From contig NC_013061.1 in assembly GCF_000023825.1 (NCBI RefSeq), forward strand, positions 744,001 through 808,000: a stretch of DNA of 64,000 bases, given 5' to 3'. Positions within the stretch are counted from its first letter, which is position 1. Each line of letters starts with the position of its first letter. The notes below the pieces were generated by a model. It was not told the origin of the DNA. It did no database searches and worked only from the letters and a program-made list of their open reading frames with translations. The position numbers and the translations under genes were made by a program. Shown piece after piece: positions 8,613 to 17,628 of the stretch. The DNA is from Pedobacter heparinus DSM 2366 (GTDB taxonomy: Bacteria > Bacteroidota > Bacteroidia > Sphingobacteriales > Sphingobacteriaceae).

Positions 8613-10250
8613 TTATTTTTCCTCTTTTAAAAAGGGATACCTGTAATCTTTAGGCGGGTCAAAAGTTTCTTTTATTGCACGGGGAGATACCCAGCGTAAA
8701 AGATTGATCATAGATCCGGCTTTATCATTGGTTCCGGAACCTCTGGCACCTCCAAAAGGCTGTTGACCAACAACTGCCCCGGTACATTTATCATTGATGT
8801 AAAAATTTCCGGCCGCATTTCTCAAAGCATGCGTTGCTTTTTCGATAGCATAACGGTCCTGTGCAATTACTGCACCCGTTAAGGCGTATATGGAAGTGGT
8901 ATCAATCATGTTTAACACCTTATCGAATTCTTTGTCTTCATATACATAAACGGTTAAAACCGGTCCAAAAAGTTCTTCACACATGGTGGTGTATTTCGGA
9001 TCGTCAACCACCAGAACTGTAGGTTCAATGAAATAACCTTTAGTCTTATTATAGTTTCCGCCGGCAATAATTTCTACACCTTTATCTTTCTTTGCCTCGT
9101 CAATGTATGTGGCCAGTTTATCAAAAGAATTCTCATCAATAACTGCATTGATAAAGTTGCTGAAATCTTCAGTACCACCCATTTTGAAAGTGGCCAGGTC
9201 ACGCTGCATAAATTCTTTTACTTTTGGCCAGATGCTTTTAGCGACATACACACGCGACGCTGCCGAACATTTCTGCCCCTGGTATTCAAATGCTCCACGG
9301 ATAATTGCCGTGCTCGAAGCTTCGGCTTCCGCAGATCCATGTACCAGGATAAAATCTTTACCACCTGTTTCACCAACTATTCGCGGATAGGTTTTAAACT
9401 TGTGGATATTGTTGCCTATAGTTTTCCAGATGTTCTGGAAAACCCCTGTAGAACCGGTAAAGTGTATGCCGGCAAAATCAGGGTGGTTAAAAATAACATC
9501 CCCTGCATCAGGGCCTGAAACATACACCAGGTTAATTACCCCATCCGGTAATCCCGCTTCCTTAAAAATCTCCATCAGCACATTGGCTGCAAAAATCTGT
9601 GTATTGGCCGGTTTCCATACCACTACATTACCCATCATTGCTGCCGATGTGGGCAGGTTTCCGGCAATGGCTGTAAAATTAAAAGGAGTTAACGCAAATA
9701 CAAAGCCTTCAAGTGGGCGCTGTTCAACCCTGTTCCAGGATCCCTTTGGCGATACCGGGGGTTGCTGTTTGTAAATGTCGGCCATATAACTTACGTTGAA
9801 ACGCAGGAAGTCGATCAGCTCACATGCCGAATCAATTTCAGCCTGGTAAGCATTTTTACTCTGGCCCAGCATAGTGGCGGCATTTAATTTATAACGGTAA
9901 GGCCCAGCAATTAGCTCTGCCGCTTTTAAAAAAATGGCGGCGCGGTGTTCCCAGGCCAGGTTTTCCCAATCTGCTTTAGCAGCCAGCGCAGCATCAATAG
10001 CCTGGGCTACGTGTGCTTTATCACCTTTGCTGTATTGTCCCAGAATATGTTGATGATCGTGCGGCGGGCTAACCTTTCCTTTATTATTGGTATGGACCTC
10101 TTTCCCCGCAATGTGCATTGGTATTTCTATTTGTTCTGAACGGGCCTTGGCTATAGCAGCCATTAAAAGTTCACGTTCTTTACTTCCAGGTGCATAACCC
10201 AAAATGGGTTCATTAACAGGGATTGGTACGTTAAAAAATCCTTTAAGCAT
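8613..10250 (-). CDS. pruA: L-glutamate gamma-semialdehyde dehydrogenase
   Basis: The 545-residue protein is a full-length single-domain delta-1-pyrroline-5-carboxylate dehydrogenase. It has the aldehyde dehydrogenase general base in VGETGGKDF and the nucleophilic cysteine in GQKCSAASR, and a C-terminal PFGGARGSGTNDKAG motif characteristic of the P5CDH branch. It oxidises glutamate semialdehyde to glutamate with NAD+, the second step of proline catabolism. No proline dehydrogenase gene is adjacent. A TAnnTTTG box lies 20 nt upstream of the start, and the gene ends at a bidirectional terminator. Confidence 0.95.
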   Translation of the reverse strand: MLKGFFNVPIPVNEPILGYAPGSKERELLMAAIAKARSEQIEIPMHIAGKEVHTNNKGKVSPPHDHQHILGQYSKGDKAHVAQAIDAALAAKADWENLAWEHRAAIFLKAAELIAGPYRYKLNAATMLGQSKNAYQAEIDSACELIDFLRFNVSYMADIYKQQPPVSPKGSWNRVEQRPLEGFVFALTPFNFTAIAGNLPTSAAMMGNVVVWKPANTQIFAANVLMEIFKEAGLPDGVINLVYVSGPDAGDVIFNHPDFAGIHFTGSTGVFQNIWKTIGNNIHKFKTYPRIVGETGGKDFILVHGSAEAEASSTAIIRGAFEYQGQKCSAASRVYVAKSIWPKVKEFMQRDLATFKMGGTEDFSNFINAVIDENSFDKLATYIDEAKKDKGVEIIAGGNYNKTKGYFIEPTVLVVDDPKYTTMCEELFGPVLTVYVYEDKEFDKVLNMIDTTSIYALTGAVIAQDRYAIEKATHALRNAAGNFYINDKCTGAVVGQQPFGGARGSGTNDKAGSMINLLRWVSPRAIKETFDPPKDYRYPFLKEEK

Positions 10251-10270
10251 GATATAATAAGTTGTTTCAG

Positions 10271-10278
10271 CAAAGGTA
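10271..10278 (-). promoter_or_regulatory. Candidate -7 box of pruA
   Basis: TACCTTTG on the minus strand matches TAnnTTTG and ends 20 nt before the pruA ATG. No convincing -33 TTTG is seen. Confidence 0.5.
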
Positions 10279-10310
10279 AGGTAATTTTTAAATAGGCACT
10301 TAATAATTGC

Positions 10311-10318
10311 TATTTTTG
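10311..10318 (+). promoter_or_regulatory. Candidate -7 box of lpxK
   Basis: TATTTTTG matches TAnnTTTG only 10 nt before the lpxK ATG, which implies a very short 5' untranslated region. Confidence 0.5.
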
Positions 10319-10328
10319 GATTCTGAAT

Positions 10329-11390
10329 ATGATCAAATACCTTAGGCTAATATTGCTCCCTTTTTCTGTGTTTTATGGCCTGGTGGTTGTATGCAGAAAT
10401 CAGCTGTACAACATGGGGCTGTTTAAATCAACCAGTTTCGATATTCCGGTAATCTGTGTAGGAAACCTGGTTGTAGGCGGTTCGGGTAAAAGCCCCGTAA
10501 CCGAATACCTGGTTAACTTATTGGGCGGTTATAAAATAGCTATTTTAAGCAGGGGATATGGCCGTAAAACCAAAGGTTTTATCCTGGCCGATGAAAGGGC
10601 CACTGCAGAGACTATTGGTGATGAACCCATGCAGTTTTATCATAAATTTGCCCATGTTACCGTGGCCGTATGTGAAGACAGGGTAAAGGGAATCCGTTTG
10701 CTAAAAGACCAACATGATGTGATTATACTGGATGATGCCTATCAGCACCGCGCAGTGCGGGCAGGTTTCAACGTTTTGCTGTTTGAATACGAAAAGTTGT
10801 TAAAACGCCAGTTTTTGTTGCCAGCAGGAAACTTAAGGGAGCCCTTTAGCGGCTATAAAAGGGCCGATTTGCTGCTGGTTACCAAAGCACCTGGGCAGCT
10901 TGACGCTATAAAACGATCAATGTGTAAGGATAGATTTAATGAAGGGCCACCAAAGCAGCTGTTTTTTTCATTTATTACCTATGGCAACCTGAAGCATTTA
11001 TTTTCCGGGCAGGAACAGGTGTGTTCGGCATTGCCGGCCGATACAAGTATTTTTTTGCTTACCGGAATAGCCAATCCAGCTCCTTTAGTATCGCATTTGA
11101 AAAATTATTCGGCCAATATCCGGCACTATGACTATCCCGATCATTACCAATTCGGCAAACAGAACATCTTGCAGCTGGTAAATGCCTTTAACAGTGATCC
11201 TAAAAAAGAAAAGATCATTGTAACAACAGAAAAGGATGCACAGCGTTTATTAGCTATTACCTTAAAAGAATTACTGTTAAATTTACCCGTCTTTTATTTG
11301 CCAATTAAAATAGCCTTACAAGACGAAGATAAAACTACCTTTGATCAAAAGATTTTAAATTATGTTTCAAGCACTACACGAAACCGTTGA
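10329..11390 (+). CDS. lpxK: Tetraacyldisaccharide 4'-kinase
   Basis: The 353-residue protein has a hydrophobic N-terminal anchor (residues 5-22) and then the P-loop VGNLVVGGSGKSP (about 44-56), followed by the LSRGYGR motif, all characteristic of LpxK. The enzyme phosphorylates the 4' position of the lipid A disaccharide precursor at the inner face of the cytoplasmic membrane. Its last 29 bp overlap the start of the purine nucleoside phosphorylase gene, which suggests a single transcript with the two genes that follow. Confidence 0.93.
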   Translation: MIKYLRLILLPFSVFYGLVVVCRNQLYNMGLFKSTSFDIPVICVGNLVVGGSGKSPVTEYLVNLLGGYKIAILSRGYGRKTKGFILADERATAETIGDEPMQFYHKFAHVTVAVCEDRVKGIRLLKDQHDVIILDDAYQHRAVRAGFNVLLFEYEKLLKRQFLLPAGNLREPFSGYKRADLLLVTKAPGQLDAIKRSMCKDRFNEGPPKQLFFSFITYGNLKHLFSGQEQVCSALPADTSIFLLTGIANPAPLVSHLKNYSANIRHYDYPDHYQFGKQNILQLVNAFNSDPKKEKIIVTTEKDAQRLLAITLKELLLNLPVFYLPIKIALQDEDKTTFDQKILNYVSSTTRNR

Positions 11391-12177
11391 ATATATAAAG
11401 CGTAAGACGAATAATTTTCAACCTGAAATTGGAATTGTTTTGGGAACTGGACTGGGAGCCCTGGTAACAGAAATAGAAGTGGAATACAACTTGATGTATT
11501 CCAATATTCCTAACTTCCCTATTTCAACGCTGGAATTTCATTCGGGAAAGCTAATCTTTGGAACATTAAAGGGCAAAAAAGTAATTGCCATGCAGGGTCG
11601 TCTGCATTATTATGAAGGCTATAGCATGCAGCAAATTACCTTTCCCATCAGGGCCATGAAGGCATTGGGTATACACTGTTTGTTCGTTTCAAACGCAGCG
11701 GGGTCCTTAAATCCCAATTTTAAAAAAGGCGACCTGATGATCATCAATGACCACATCAATTTACAACCTGAAAGTCCGTTAAGAGGACATAATGATGCAG
11801 ATATGGGCCCGCGCTTTCCTGATATGAGCCAGCCCTACAGCCGCGAACTGATTGACAGTGCTATGGCAATTGCCGAAAAAGAAGGGATCAACTGTCACCA
11901 GGGTGTATATGTTTCTGTAACCGGGCCTAATTTAGAAACAAAAGCAGAATATAAGTACCTTAGGATTATAGGTGGGGATGCCGTAGGCATGAGTACAGTA
12001 CCAGAAGTCATTGTGGCCAAACATTCGGGGATTCCTGTATTTGCCATTTCGGTACTTACCGATGAAGGCTTTACAGAAGTACTGGTGCCGGTTAGCCTGG
12101 AAGAAATCCTGGAAACCGCAAGAGAGGCAGAGCCTAAGATGACTAAAATATTGAGCCAGTTAATTTCAACATTGTAA
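11362..12177 (+). CDS. Purine nucleoside phosphorylase (trimeric class)
   Basis: The 271-residue protein has the low-molecular-mass PNP signatures: IGIVLGTGLGAL for phosphate binding, SNAAGSLNP, and TGPNLETKAEY near residue 190, with the base-binding region VGMSTVPEVIVA. It cleaves inosine and guanosine with phosphate to the base and ribose 1-phosphate in purine salvage. The start overlaps the end of lpxK by 29 bp, and its stop codon overlaps the next start (TAATG). No signal peptide is present, consistent with a cytoplasmic enzyme. Confidence 0.93.
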   Translation: MFQALHETVEYIKRKTNNFQPEIGIVLGTGLGALVTEIEVEYNLMYSNIPNFPISTLEFHSGKLIFGTLKGKKVIAMQGRLHYYEGYSMQQITFPIRAMKALGIHCLFVSNAAGSLNPNFKKGDLMIINDHINLQPESPLRGHNDADMGPRFPDMSQPYSRELIDSAMAIAEKEGINCHQGVYVSVTGPNLETKAEYKYLRIIGGDAVGMSTVPEVIVAKHSGIPVFAISVLTDEGFTEVLVPVSLEEILETAREAEPKMTKILSQLISTL

Positions 12178-14192
12178 TGTATAAACGCATTGTTTTATTT
12201 GTTTTTTTGCTGATCAGTTTGGGTATTGGGCAGGTAACTGCGCAGGACTTAAAAACTACGGTTAAGGACAATAAGGAACTGGACTCTTTAAGAAAAAAGG
12301 AAGAGGAGGGGCAGGATTCAGTAGTGTTTACTTCTAAATATGTACGGTATACAACACTTAAACTTACTAAAGACAGCATACAGACCCTGGCCCTGGATAC
12401 CAGTTTAAACGGCTTTCAAAACTTTAGTGTGCTTGTTCAGCCACGCAGGCCAACAGTTAGTACCGGAAACCTAGGCCTGGCTGCCATGCCCATGTTGTTT
12501 GAACCACTTAAAACAATAGGCTTTGATGCCGGATTTCATGCGCTGGATTATTATGCGATGACCCAGGATGATGTGAAATATTATCAGGCCCGAACCCCCT
12601 TTACCAGTCTATACTACGTTGCTGCGAGCGATGTGGAACAGGTTTTTAGGGTTATCCATTCTCAAAATGTAAAGAAGAATTTTAATATTGGCGCCAATTT
12701 TAACCGGATAGGTGCCAATGGTGTTTATGCCCGGCAAAGGGGCGACGATTTAAATGGTGCACTTTTTACCTGGTATCAATCGCCCAACAAACGCTATAAC
12801 CTGTGGAGTAATGCTATATTTAATACACTAAAAGCAGCAGAAAACGGGTCCATCACCAACGACAGCATTTATACCAGTGCTTCGCAGCTTGGCCTTAACC
12901 GGATAGCCGAACGCATAAGGTTAAACAATGCCAGGCAAATATGGCGGCAAGGTTCTTTTATGCTTAAGCAAACCTACTTTGTTGGCCGTATAGATAGCCT
13001 TGCCCAGGAAATATCAGACAAGATACTGCCCACTAACAAAATCTCTTACACATTTAAGTACAGTAAAAATTCTTATGCCTTTCAAAAGGATGAGGCTGAT
13101 GACCACTCAGTATTTCCGAAAGGCTATGCCGACAGTACCTTTACAAATGACAGTACCAGTTACAAACACATCCAGAACGAATTCATTTATAGCTTTTTTC
13201 TCAGGGCCAAGGCCAGTACCATCATAAAAAATGAGCTGAAACTGGATGCCGGGATAAGGCATGATTATTACGATTATACCCAGCTTGGACGGTACAGGGA
13301 TAAAACCAATTTTTATAATTACACCTCTTCTTTTCAGAACATTACCCTGCTGGGCGCTGCCGGTTACAGGTTTAGCAACAGGATAGACCTGAATGTTGAT
13401 GTTGAACAGATTTTTCAGGGCCTCAATACCGGCGATTTCCTTTATGAAGCAAAAAGTAACGTATTGCTCAGCAATTCCGTGGGTAGGGTAGTTCTGGGGA
13501 CTTATTTTCAGAATAAATCACCCGAAGAACTTTACAACAGATATGTGGGCAACCATTACAGCTGGTTAAACAATTTTGACCGCACCAAAACCATTAACCT
13601 TTCTTTTAAATATTTTAATGATAGGCTGAAATTTGACGCTACCGCCGAATACTACCTGATCAATAATTACCTGTATTTTGAGCAGGATACCCTGGGTTCA
13701 GTTACCAAAAATGGCATTAAACCAGTTCAGCTAAGTGGCAGTATCAACCTGCTTAAAATTGCATTAGGCAAGAAATTTAAATGGGGTAAGTTTCATCTGG
13801 ACAGTTACCTGGTTTATCAGAAAACCGATAATCCCGGAATTCTGCGTACACCTGAGGTCTATACTTTTAACAGCTTTTACCTGGACCAGACTTTTTTTAA
13901 GGTGCTCAAAACCAACGTAGGTTTTGATGTACGTTACAATACCTCCTATAAAAACTATTCCTATTCACCTGCAGCAGGGCAGTTTTATGTGGGCAGCAAC
14001 GACAAGACCTTTGATACCACGCCAATTGTTGACGTTTGGGTAAAGGCCAGTTTAAGAAAGGCCAATCTGTTTGTAAAATGCGATTATGTAAACCAGGGCT
14101 TCCCTGTTAATGGCTATTATACCATTAACCAATATCCTATGCAGGATAGGCTATTGTTCAAATTTGGTGTACAATGGAATTTTTACGACTAG
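12177..14192 (+). CDS. Putative outer-membrane porin (Porin_10-like)
   Basis: The 671-residue protein starts with a signal peptide (residues 1-22, cleavage near VTAQ-D) and is rich in alternating aromatic/polar strands, ending in a typical barrel C-terminus (FGVQWNFYD). The length and composition match the Bacteroidota putative porin family. It is translationally coupled to the PNP gene (TAATG). The stop codon shares the palindrome CTAG with the convergent neighbour's stop codon. Substrate and pore properties are unknown. Confidence 0.75.
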   Translation: MYKRIVLFVFLLISLGIGQVTAQDLKTTVKDNKELDSLRKKEEEGQDSVVFTSKYVRYTTLKLTKDSIQTLALDTSLNGFQNFSVLVQPRRPTVSTGNLGLAAMPMLFEPLKTIGFDAGFHALDYYAMTQDDVKYYQARTPFTSLYYVAASDVEQVFRVIHSQNVKKNFNIGANFNRIGANGVYARQRGDDLNGALFTWYQSPNKRYNLWSNAIFNTLKAAENGSITNDSIYTSASQLGLNRIAERIRLNNARQIWRQGSFMLKQTYFVGRIDSLAQEISDKILPTNKISYTFKYSKNSYAFQKDEADDHSVFPKGYADSTFTNDSTSYKHIQNEFIYSFFLRAKASTIIKNELKLDAGIRHDYYDYTQLGRYRDKTNFYNYTSSFQNITLLGAAGYRFSNRIDLNVDVEQIFQGLNTGDFLYEAKSNVLLSNSVGRVVLGTYFQNKSPEELYNRYVGNHYSWLNNFDRTKTINLSFKYFNDRLKFDATAEYYLINNYLYFEQDTLGSVTKNGIKPVQLSGSINLLKIALGKKFKWGKFHLDSYLVYQKTDNPGILRTPEVYTFNSFYLDQTFFKVLKTNVGFDVRYNTSYKNYSYSPAAGQFYVGSNDKTFDTTPIVDVWVKASLRKANLFVKCDYVNQGFPVNGYYTINQYPMQDRLLFKFGVQWNFYD

Positions 14193-15451
14193 GTTTTTTG
14201 CGGTTTCTTTTTAGCCGCGGGAAACAGAACATTGTTTAAGATCAGGCGATAGCCCGGAGAATTCGGGTGCAAGTTCAGGTCTGTCGGCGGATCGCCCACG
14301 GCATGCTGATAATCTTCCGGGTCATGGCCCCCATAAAAGGTGAACTGTCCCTTTCCAATTTCTCCATTTAAATACCTCACTTCTTCTGCACCTTTATTTT
14401 CGCCAAGTACGGTAACCCCGGGTTTTACCAGGCGTTTTCTGAAAGCTGTAGTCTGCCCCATAAAGCCTTTGATCACTTTGTCGTGGTTCTGGGTCAGCAT
14501 GGTAGGCACCAGGTCCCATTTGGCCGAAAAATCGAACAGCGTAAAGTAGTCATTACTTTGGGTTAAGGTGCGGGTCTGGGTAACATCAATATCCGAAAAC
14601 TCATAATTGGCCGGGTTCAGGTCCAGCTGAAAATCCTTAAAGGCGAAAGTCTGGTTAAAGTTTAGTTTTGACTGTGCCTGGGGGTCGGCGGCATCCCCGT
14701 CAAACATGCTTTCGCATATATCTACCCCTTCAGCACTCAGGGCAATGTCAAAGCTGTCGGTTCCGGAGCACATGGCAAACAAAAAACCTCCTCCTGCACA
14801 AAACTCTTTTATTCTTTTTGCTACAGCCAGTTTCATCTCCGAGACTTTTTTAAAGCCATTTCTTTTTGCAGCAGCCTCCTGGTTCTTTACATCTTCCCGG
14901 TACCAGGTGGCATTTCTGAAAGCGCTCCAGAAACGGCCATATTGTCCGGTAAAGTCTTCATGGTGCAGGTGCAGCCAGTCGTACCCCGTTAGTTTATCTT
15001 TCAATACTTCATCGTCGTATACCACATCATAAGGAATCTCGGCATAAGTGAGCACCAAGGTTACGGCATCATCCCATGGTAGTTTGCTTTTGGGCGAGTA
15101 TACCGCAATTTTAGGTGCTTTCTCCAGTTTAACCATTTCCATGTTTACCTGTGGATTGCTGATCTCGTTTAAAATTGCAGTTACTTTTCCATCAGGCAGT
15201 ATCTGGTAAGATACCCCCCTGGCCTTGCATTCATCTTCTACTGCTTTATTGTATTTAATTAAAAAACTGCCGCCCCTGTAATTTAAAAGCCAGCTTACAT
15301 CGGCCTGCTGTTTAATACTCCAGTAAGTTATGCCATAAGCTTTTAAATGATTTTTCTGATCCTCATCCATATAGATCAGGATAGATGATGCCCTTACCAT
15401 GATGCTGCAACATAACAGAAAGAATAAAAGAGGGATTTGTTTAGCGGTCAT
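14189..15451 (-). CDS. Exported GATase1-like protein (family often called asparagine synthetase B)
   Basis: I place the start at 15451, giving 420 residues that open with a signal peptide (MTAKQIPLLFFLLCCSIMV, cleavage near RASS). The longer in-frame start would run into the Nudix gene and lose the signal. A segment FLFAMCSGTDSF resembles the nucleophile elbow of class I glutamine amidotransferase/ThuA-like folds, and HLHHEDFTGQYGRFW precedes it. I see none of the ATP-pyrophosphatase or N-terminal Cys motifs of true asparagine synthetase, although proteins of this type have carried that name in databases. It is probably periplasmic, and its function is unknown. Confidence 0.65.
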   Translation of the reverse strand: MTAKQIPLLFFLLCCSIMVRASSILIYMDEDQKNHLKAYGITYWSIKQQADVSWLLNYRGGSFLIKYNKAVEDECKARGVSYQILPDGKVTAILNEISNPQVNMEMVKLEKAPKIAVYSPKSKLPWDDAVTLVLTYAEIPYDVVYDDEVLKDKLTGYDWLHLHHEDFTGQYGRFWSAFRNATWYREDVKNQEAAAKRNGFKKVSEMKLAVAKRIKEFCAGGGFLFAMCSGTDSFDIALSAEGVDICESMFDGDAADPQAQSKLNFNQTFAFKDFQLDLNPANYEFSDIDVTQTRTLTQSNDYFTLFDFSAKWDLVPTMLTQNHDKVIKGFMGQTTAFRKRLVKPGVTVLGENKGAEEVRYLNGEIGKGQFTFYGGHDPEDYQHAVGDPPTDLNLHPNSPGYRLILNNVLFPAAKKKPQKT

Positions 15452-15527
15452 AAAAGGCGTATTGATACGAATGTAACGATATAACGCTATAAAAAAAAGT
15501 AAATTATAGGCTTCGGGTACCGCTACA

Positions 15528-15992
15528 TCAGATGTTGTTTTTTGCCAGGTTGCTAAACTGCTGCAACAGGTCCTGCTGCTTTTCATTGATCAGTTTGCAG
15601 GCTTCTTCAAAGCAATGCCATTCTGCACGATCTATTTCAGGGAAGACCTGTTTTTTTGCCGAATGTGGCGGCCATTCCAGTTCAAAAGTGTTGCTGCGGA
15701 TGGCTGTAGCGTCAAGGTCGCCTTCAACGGCCCAGCAATGCACCTGTTTGCCACCTTTCTGGACAATAGGGGTTAATGGAATAAAATGACCAGATGGCCG
15801 ATAGCCTGTTTCTTCCTCAAATTCCCTGATGGCCGTATGTAGTGGGGCTTCGTCCACGTTGGCCTCACCTTTAGGGATGGTCCAGCTTCCGGCATGTTTA
15901 TTTACAAAGAAAGGGCCGCCGGGATGCACCAGAAAAAATTCTGGTTGGCCCGATCTCCACCTGTATAACAATATGCCGTAACTCTGTTTCAT
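15528..15992 (-). CDS. Nudix hydrolase
   Basis: The 154-residue protein contains a complete Nudix box, G-x5-E-x7-REFEEETGY (from the G of KGEANVDEAP), preceded by WTIPKG. This is the arrangement of Ap4A/nucleotide-sugar-type pyrophosphohydrolases such as those with N-terminal SYGILLYR. It hydrolyses a nucleoside-diphosphate-linked compound with Mg2+. Its ATG overlaps the stop of the upstream 77-residue gene (ATGA), so the two are translationally coupled. The exact substrate is not predictable. Confidence 0.9.
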   Translation of the reverse strand: MKQSYGILLYRWRSGQPEFFLVHPGGPFFVNKHAGSWTIPKGEANVDEAPLHTAIREFEEETGYRPSGHFIPLTPIVQKGGKQVHCWAVEGDLDATAIRSNTFELEWPPHSAKKQVFPEIDRAEWHCFEEACKLINEKQQDLLQQFSNLAKNNI

Positions 15993-16222
15993 TTAGCATA
16001 AACAACTTCAAACCCACCATATAAAGCCATCTCGGCAGAATGGTGAACAGTTAGTTTGAGCTTCATTTTTTCAATCAGTTCTTTCGCAAAAGTAATGCTG
16101 CGGTGCAAGTCATTGTTACCCCTGATCTCAATTCCTCTGGCCAGCAGCTTAAACTTGTTGGGTTCAAATTTTTCAATAAATTTTTGAAGGTCTGTACTCG
16201 TGTTGGTCTCTTTTTTCTGCAT
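15989..16222 (-). CDS. Small conserved hypothetical protein upstream of Nudix gene
   Basis: I choose the ATG at 16222 (77 residues, beginning MQKKETNTSTDL). A longer form starting at 16309 would add a poorly coding-looking stretch. The protein is soluble, mixed charged, and has no recognised domain; it contains RGIEIRGNNDLHRSITFAKEL and ends VHHSAEMALYGGFEVVYAK. The ATGA overlap with the Nudix gene suggests a functional or at least expression link. Confidence 0.6.
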   Translation of the reverse strand: MQKKETNTSTDLQKFIEKFEPNKFKLLARGIEIRGNNDLHRSITFAKELIEKMKLKLTVHHSAEMALYGGFEVVYAK

Positions 16223-16403
16223 AAAATCTGAAAGTTTAATATGTGTTAAAACTGAAAGCAACATAAAATGTTTGAATGATGTTTTGAACATTGACAGTGT
16301 TATCCACATTTAGGCAGAAGTTTCCGCAACGGAGTAACGCTATTTTTACCGGCAAATCTTAAACCTTTTTGTATTTCTTTTGTTCTACACTAAAATCTAG
16401 ATC

Positions 16404-17051
16404 ATGAAACGAATAATGTTATATATCATGCTGCTGATCAGTGGGATGATATGGTCTTGCAGCCCCATTACCAGGGTTACAGGATCCTGGGTGGATACTT
16501 CTGCAAGGGGTAAGACCTTATTGAGCGGACAAACCATTTTCATCACCTCGCTAACCCGGAATATGAAAGTGAGAACAGAACTCGAAAATGGGTTTAGCAC
16601 ATTGGTTGGAGAGAAAAATGTAAAAACAGTAAAAGGAAACGATTTCTTTAACCCTGAATTTTATCAGAAAATACCGGCAGAAAAACAAGTGCTTTCAAAA
16701 ATCAGGAACTCGGGTGCAAACTATATCCTTACGATATCTCTGATCGACAAAAACAGTGAGACCAGGTATGTTCCCGGAAATAATATGTATGCTCCCTATC
16801 CTTTTTACAGATGGTATGGCGGATTTTATAGTTATTACAATTACTGGGGCCCCAGGTTTTACGAGCCCGGTTATTACGTAACCGACAGAACTTATTTTAT
16901 GGAAACCAATCTGTATGATATAGACGGAAATAAGCTGGTATGGTCTGCACAGTCGGAAACGGTTAATCCTGGTTCTATTGATAATTTTGTAAGAACTTAT
17001 CCTAAAGTAATGGTAGATCAGCTGGTTAAAGATGGTTTATTAGCTAAATAA
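16404..17051 (+). CDS. Lipoprotein with Tyr/Pro-rich middle segment
   Basis: The 215-residue protein has a lipoprotein signal peptide with the lipidation cysteine at residue 19 (GMIWSC). A Tyr/Trp/Pro-rich stretch (residues about 128-160: PYPFYRWYGGFYSYYNYWG...) interrupts an otherwise alpha/beta sequence. The C-terminal part (LYDIDGNKLVWSAQSETVNPGS) resembles DUF4136-like envelope lipoproteins, but I cannot confirm this. It is monocistronic, ending at a strong palindromic terminator. Confidence 0.7.
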   Translation: MKRIMLYIMLLISGMIWSCSPITRVTGSWVDTSARGKTLLSGQTIFITSLTRNMKVRTELENGFSTLVGEKNVKTVKGNDFFNPEFYQKIPAEKQVLSKIRNSGANYILTISLIDKNSETRYVPGNNMYAPYPFYRWYGGFYSYYNYWGPRFYEPGYYVTDRTYFMETNLYDIDGNKLVWSAQSETVNPGSIDNFVRTYPKVMVDQLVKDGLLAK

Positions 17052-17075
17052 AAGTATTTTTTGGTATCTGATCCT

Positions 17076-17113
17076 AAAAAAGCGGCCATATCAATTGATA
17101 TGGCCGCTTTTTT
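17076..17113. terminator. Perfect 38-bp palindromic terminator
   Basis: The sequence from 17076 to 17113 is completely self-complementary: six A, AGCGGCCATATCAA-type arm, centre CAATTG, and six T. It lies 25 bp after the lipoprotein stop and would terminate in both directions. Confidence 0.85.
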
Positions 17114-17163
17114 ATATTTAACGCTTTTTAACATCATTCGCTTCTGTAATCGTATGATTTTAC

Positions 17164-17171
17164 TATTTTTG
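17164..17171 (+). promoter_or_regulatory. Candidate -7 box of the peptidyl-prolyl isomerase gene
   Basis: TATTTTTG matches TAnnTTTG and ends 18 nt before the ATG at 17190 (12 nt before the alternative ATG at 17184). It supports the short start over an upstream in-frame ATG at 17061, which would lie inside the terminator region. Confidence 0.5.
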
Positions 17172-17189
17172 CCATTTACAAAAATGATC

Positions 17190-17627
17190 ATGAGCAAAGC
17201 AATAATTAAAACAGATAAAGGTGACATGACGGTTCAGTTTTATGACCAGGATGCACCAAATACAGTTGCTAACTTTTTAAAATTAGCAAAAGATGGTTTT
17301 TATAACGGTGTAACCTTTCATAGGGTAATCCCTAATTTTGTTGTTCAGGGTGGAGATCCTACCGGAACAGGTGCAGGTGGCCCGGGTTATAAAATTGATT
17401 GCGAGCTGACGGGTGAAAACCAATATCATGACCGTGGTGTATTGTCTATGGCACATGCCGGAAGAAATACGGGCGGTTCGCAGTTTTTTATCTGCCACAG
17501 CAGAGACAATACCGCGCACCTTGACAGAAACCATACCTGCTTTGGTAAGGTAATTGAAAATGTTGATGTTGTAGACGACATCAGACAAGGTGACAAAATT
17601 TTAGGAATCGAAGTAATAGAAGATTAA
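17190..17627 (+). CDS. Cyclophilin-type peptidyl-prolyl cis-trans isomerase
   Basis: The 145-residue cytoplasmic form begins MSKAIIKTDKGDM and contains the cyclophilin core FHRVIPNFVVQGGDPTGTG (catalytic Arg in FHR), GVLSMAHAGRNTGGSQFFI and HLDRNHTCFGKV. It accelerates proline isomerisation in folding proteins. The start was chosen because the -7 box lies just upstream and family members start here; an in-frame ATG 6 bp earlier is also possible. The DUF5606 gene begins 1 bp after its stop, so they form an operon. Confidence 0.93.
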   Translation: MSKAIIKTDKGDMTVQFYDQDAPNTVANFLKLAKDGFYNGVTFHRVIPNFVVQGGDPTGTGAGGPGYKIDCELTGENQYHDRGVLSMAHAGRNTGGSQFFICHSRDNTAHLDRNHTCFGKVIENVDVVDDIRQGDKILGIEVIED

Positions 17628-17628
17628 T

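Noticed and set aside
15452..15586. N-terminal extension of the GATase1-like exported protein
   Set aside because: It overlaps the Nudix gene and would bury the signal peptide inside the protein.
17061..17189. N-terminal extension of the cyclophilin
   Set aside because: It would be translated from within the palindromic terminator and upstream of the -7 box; family members start at 17190 or 17184.
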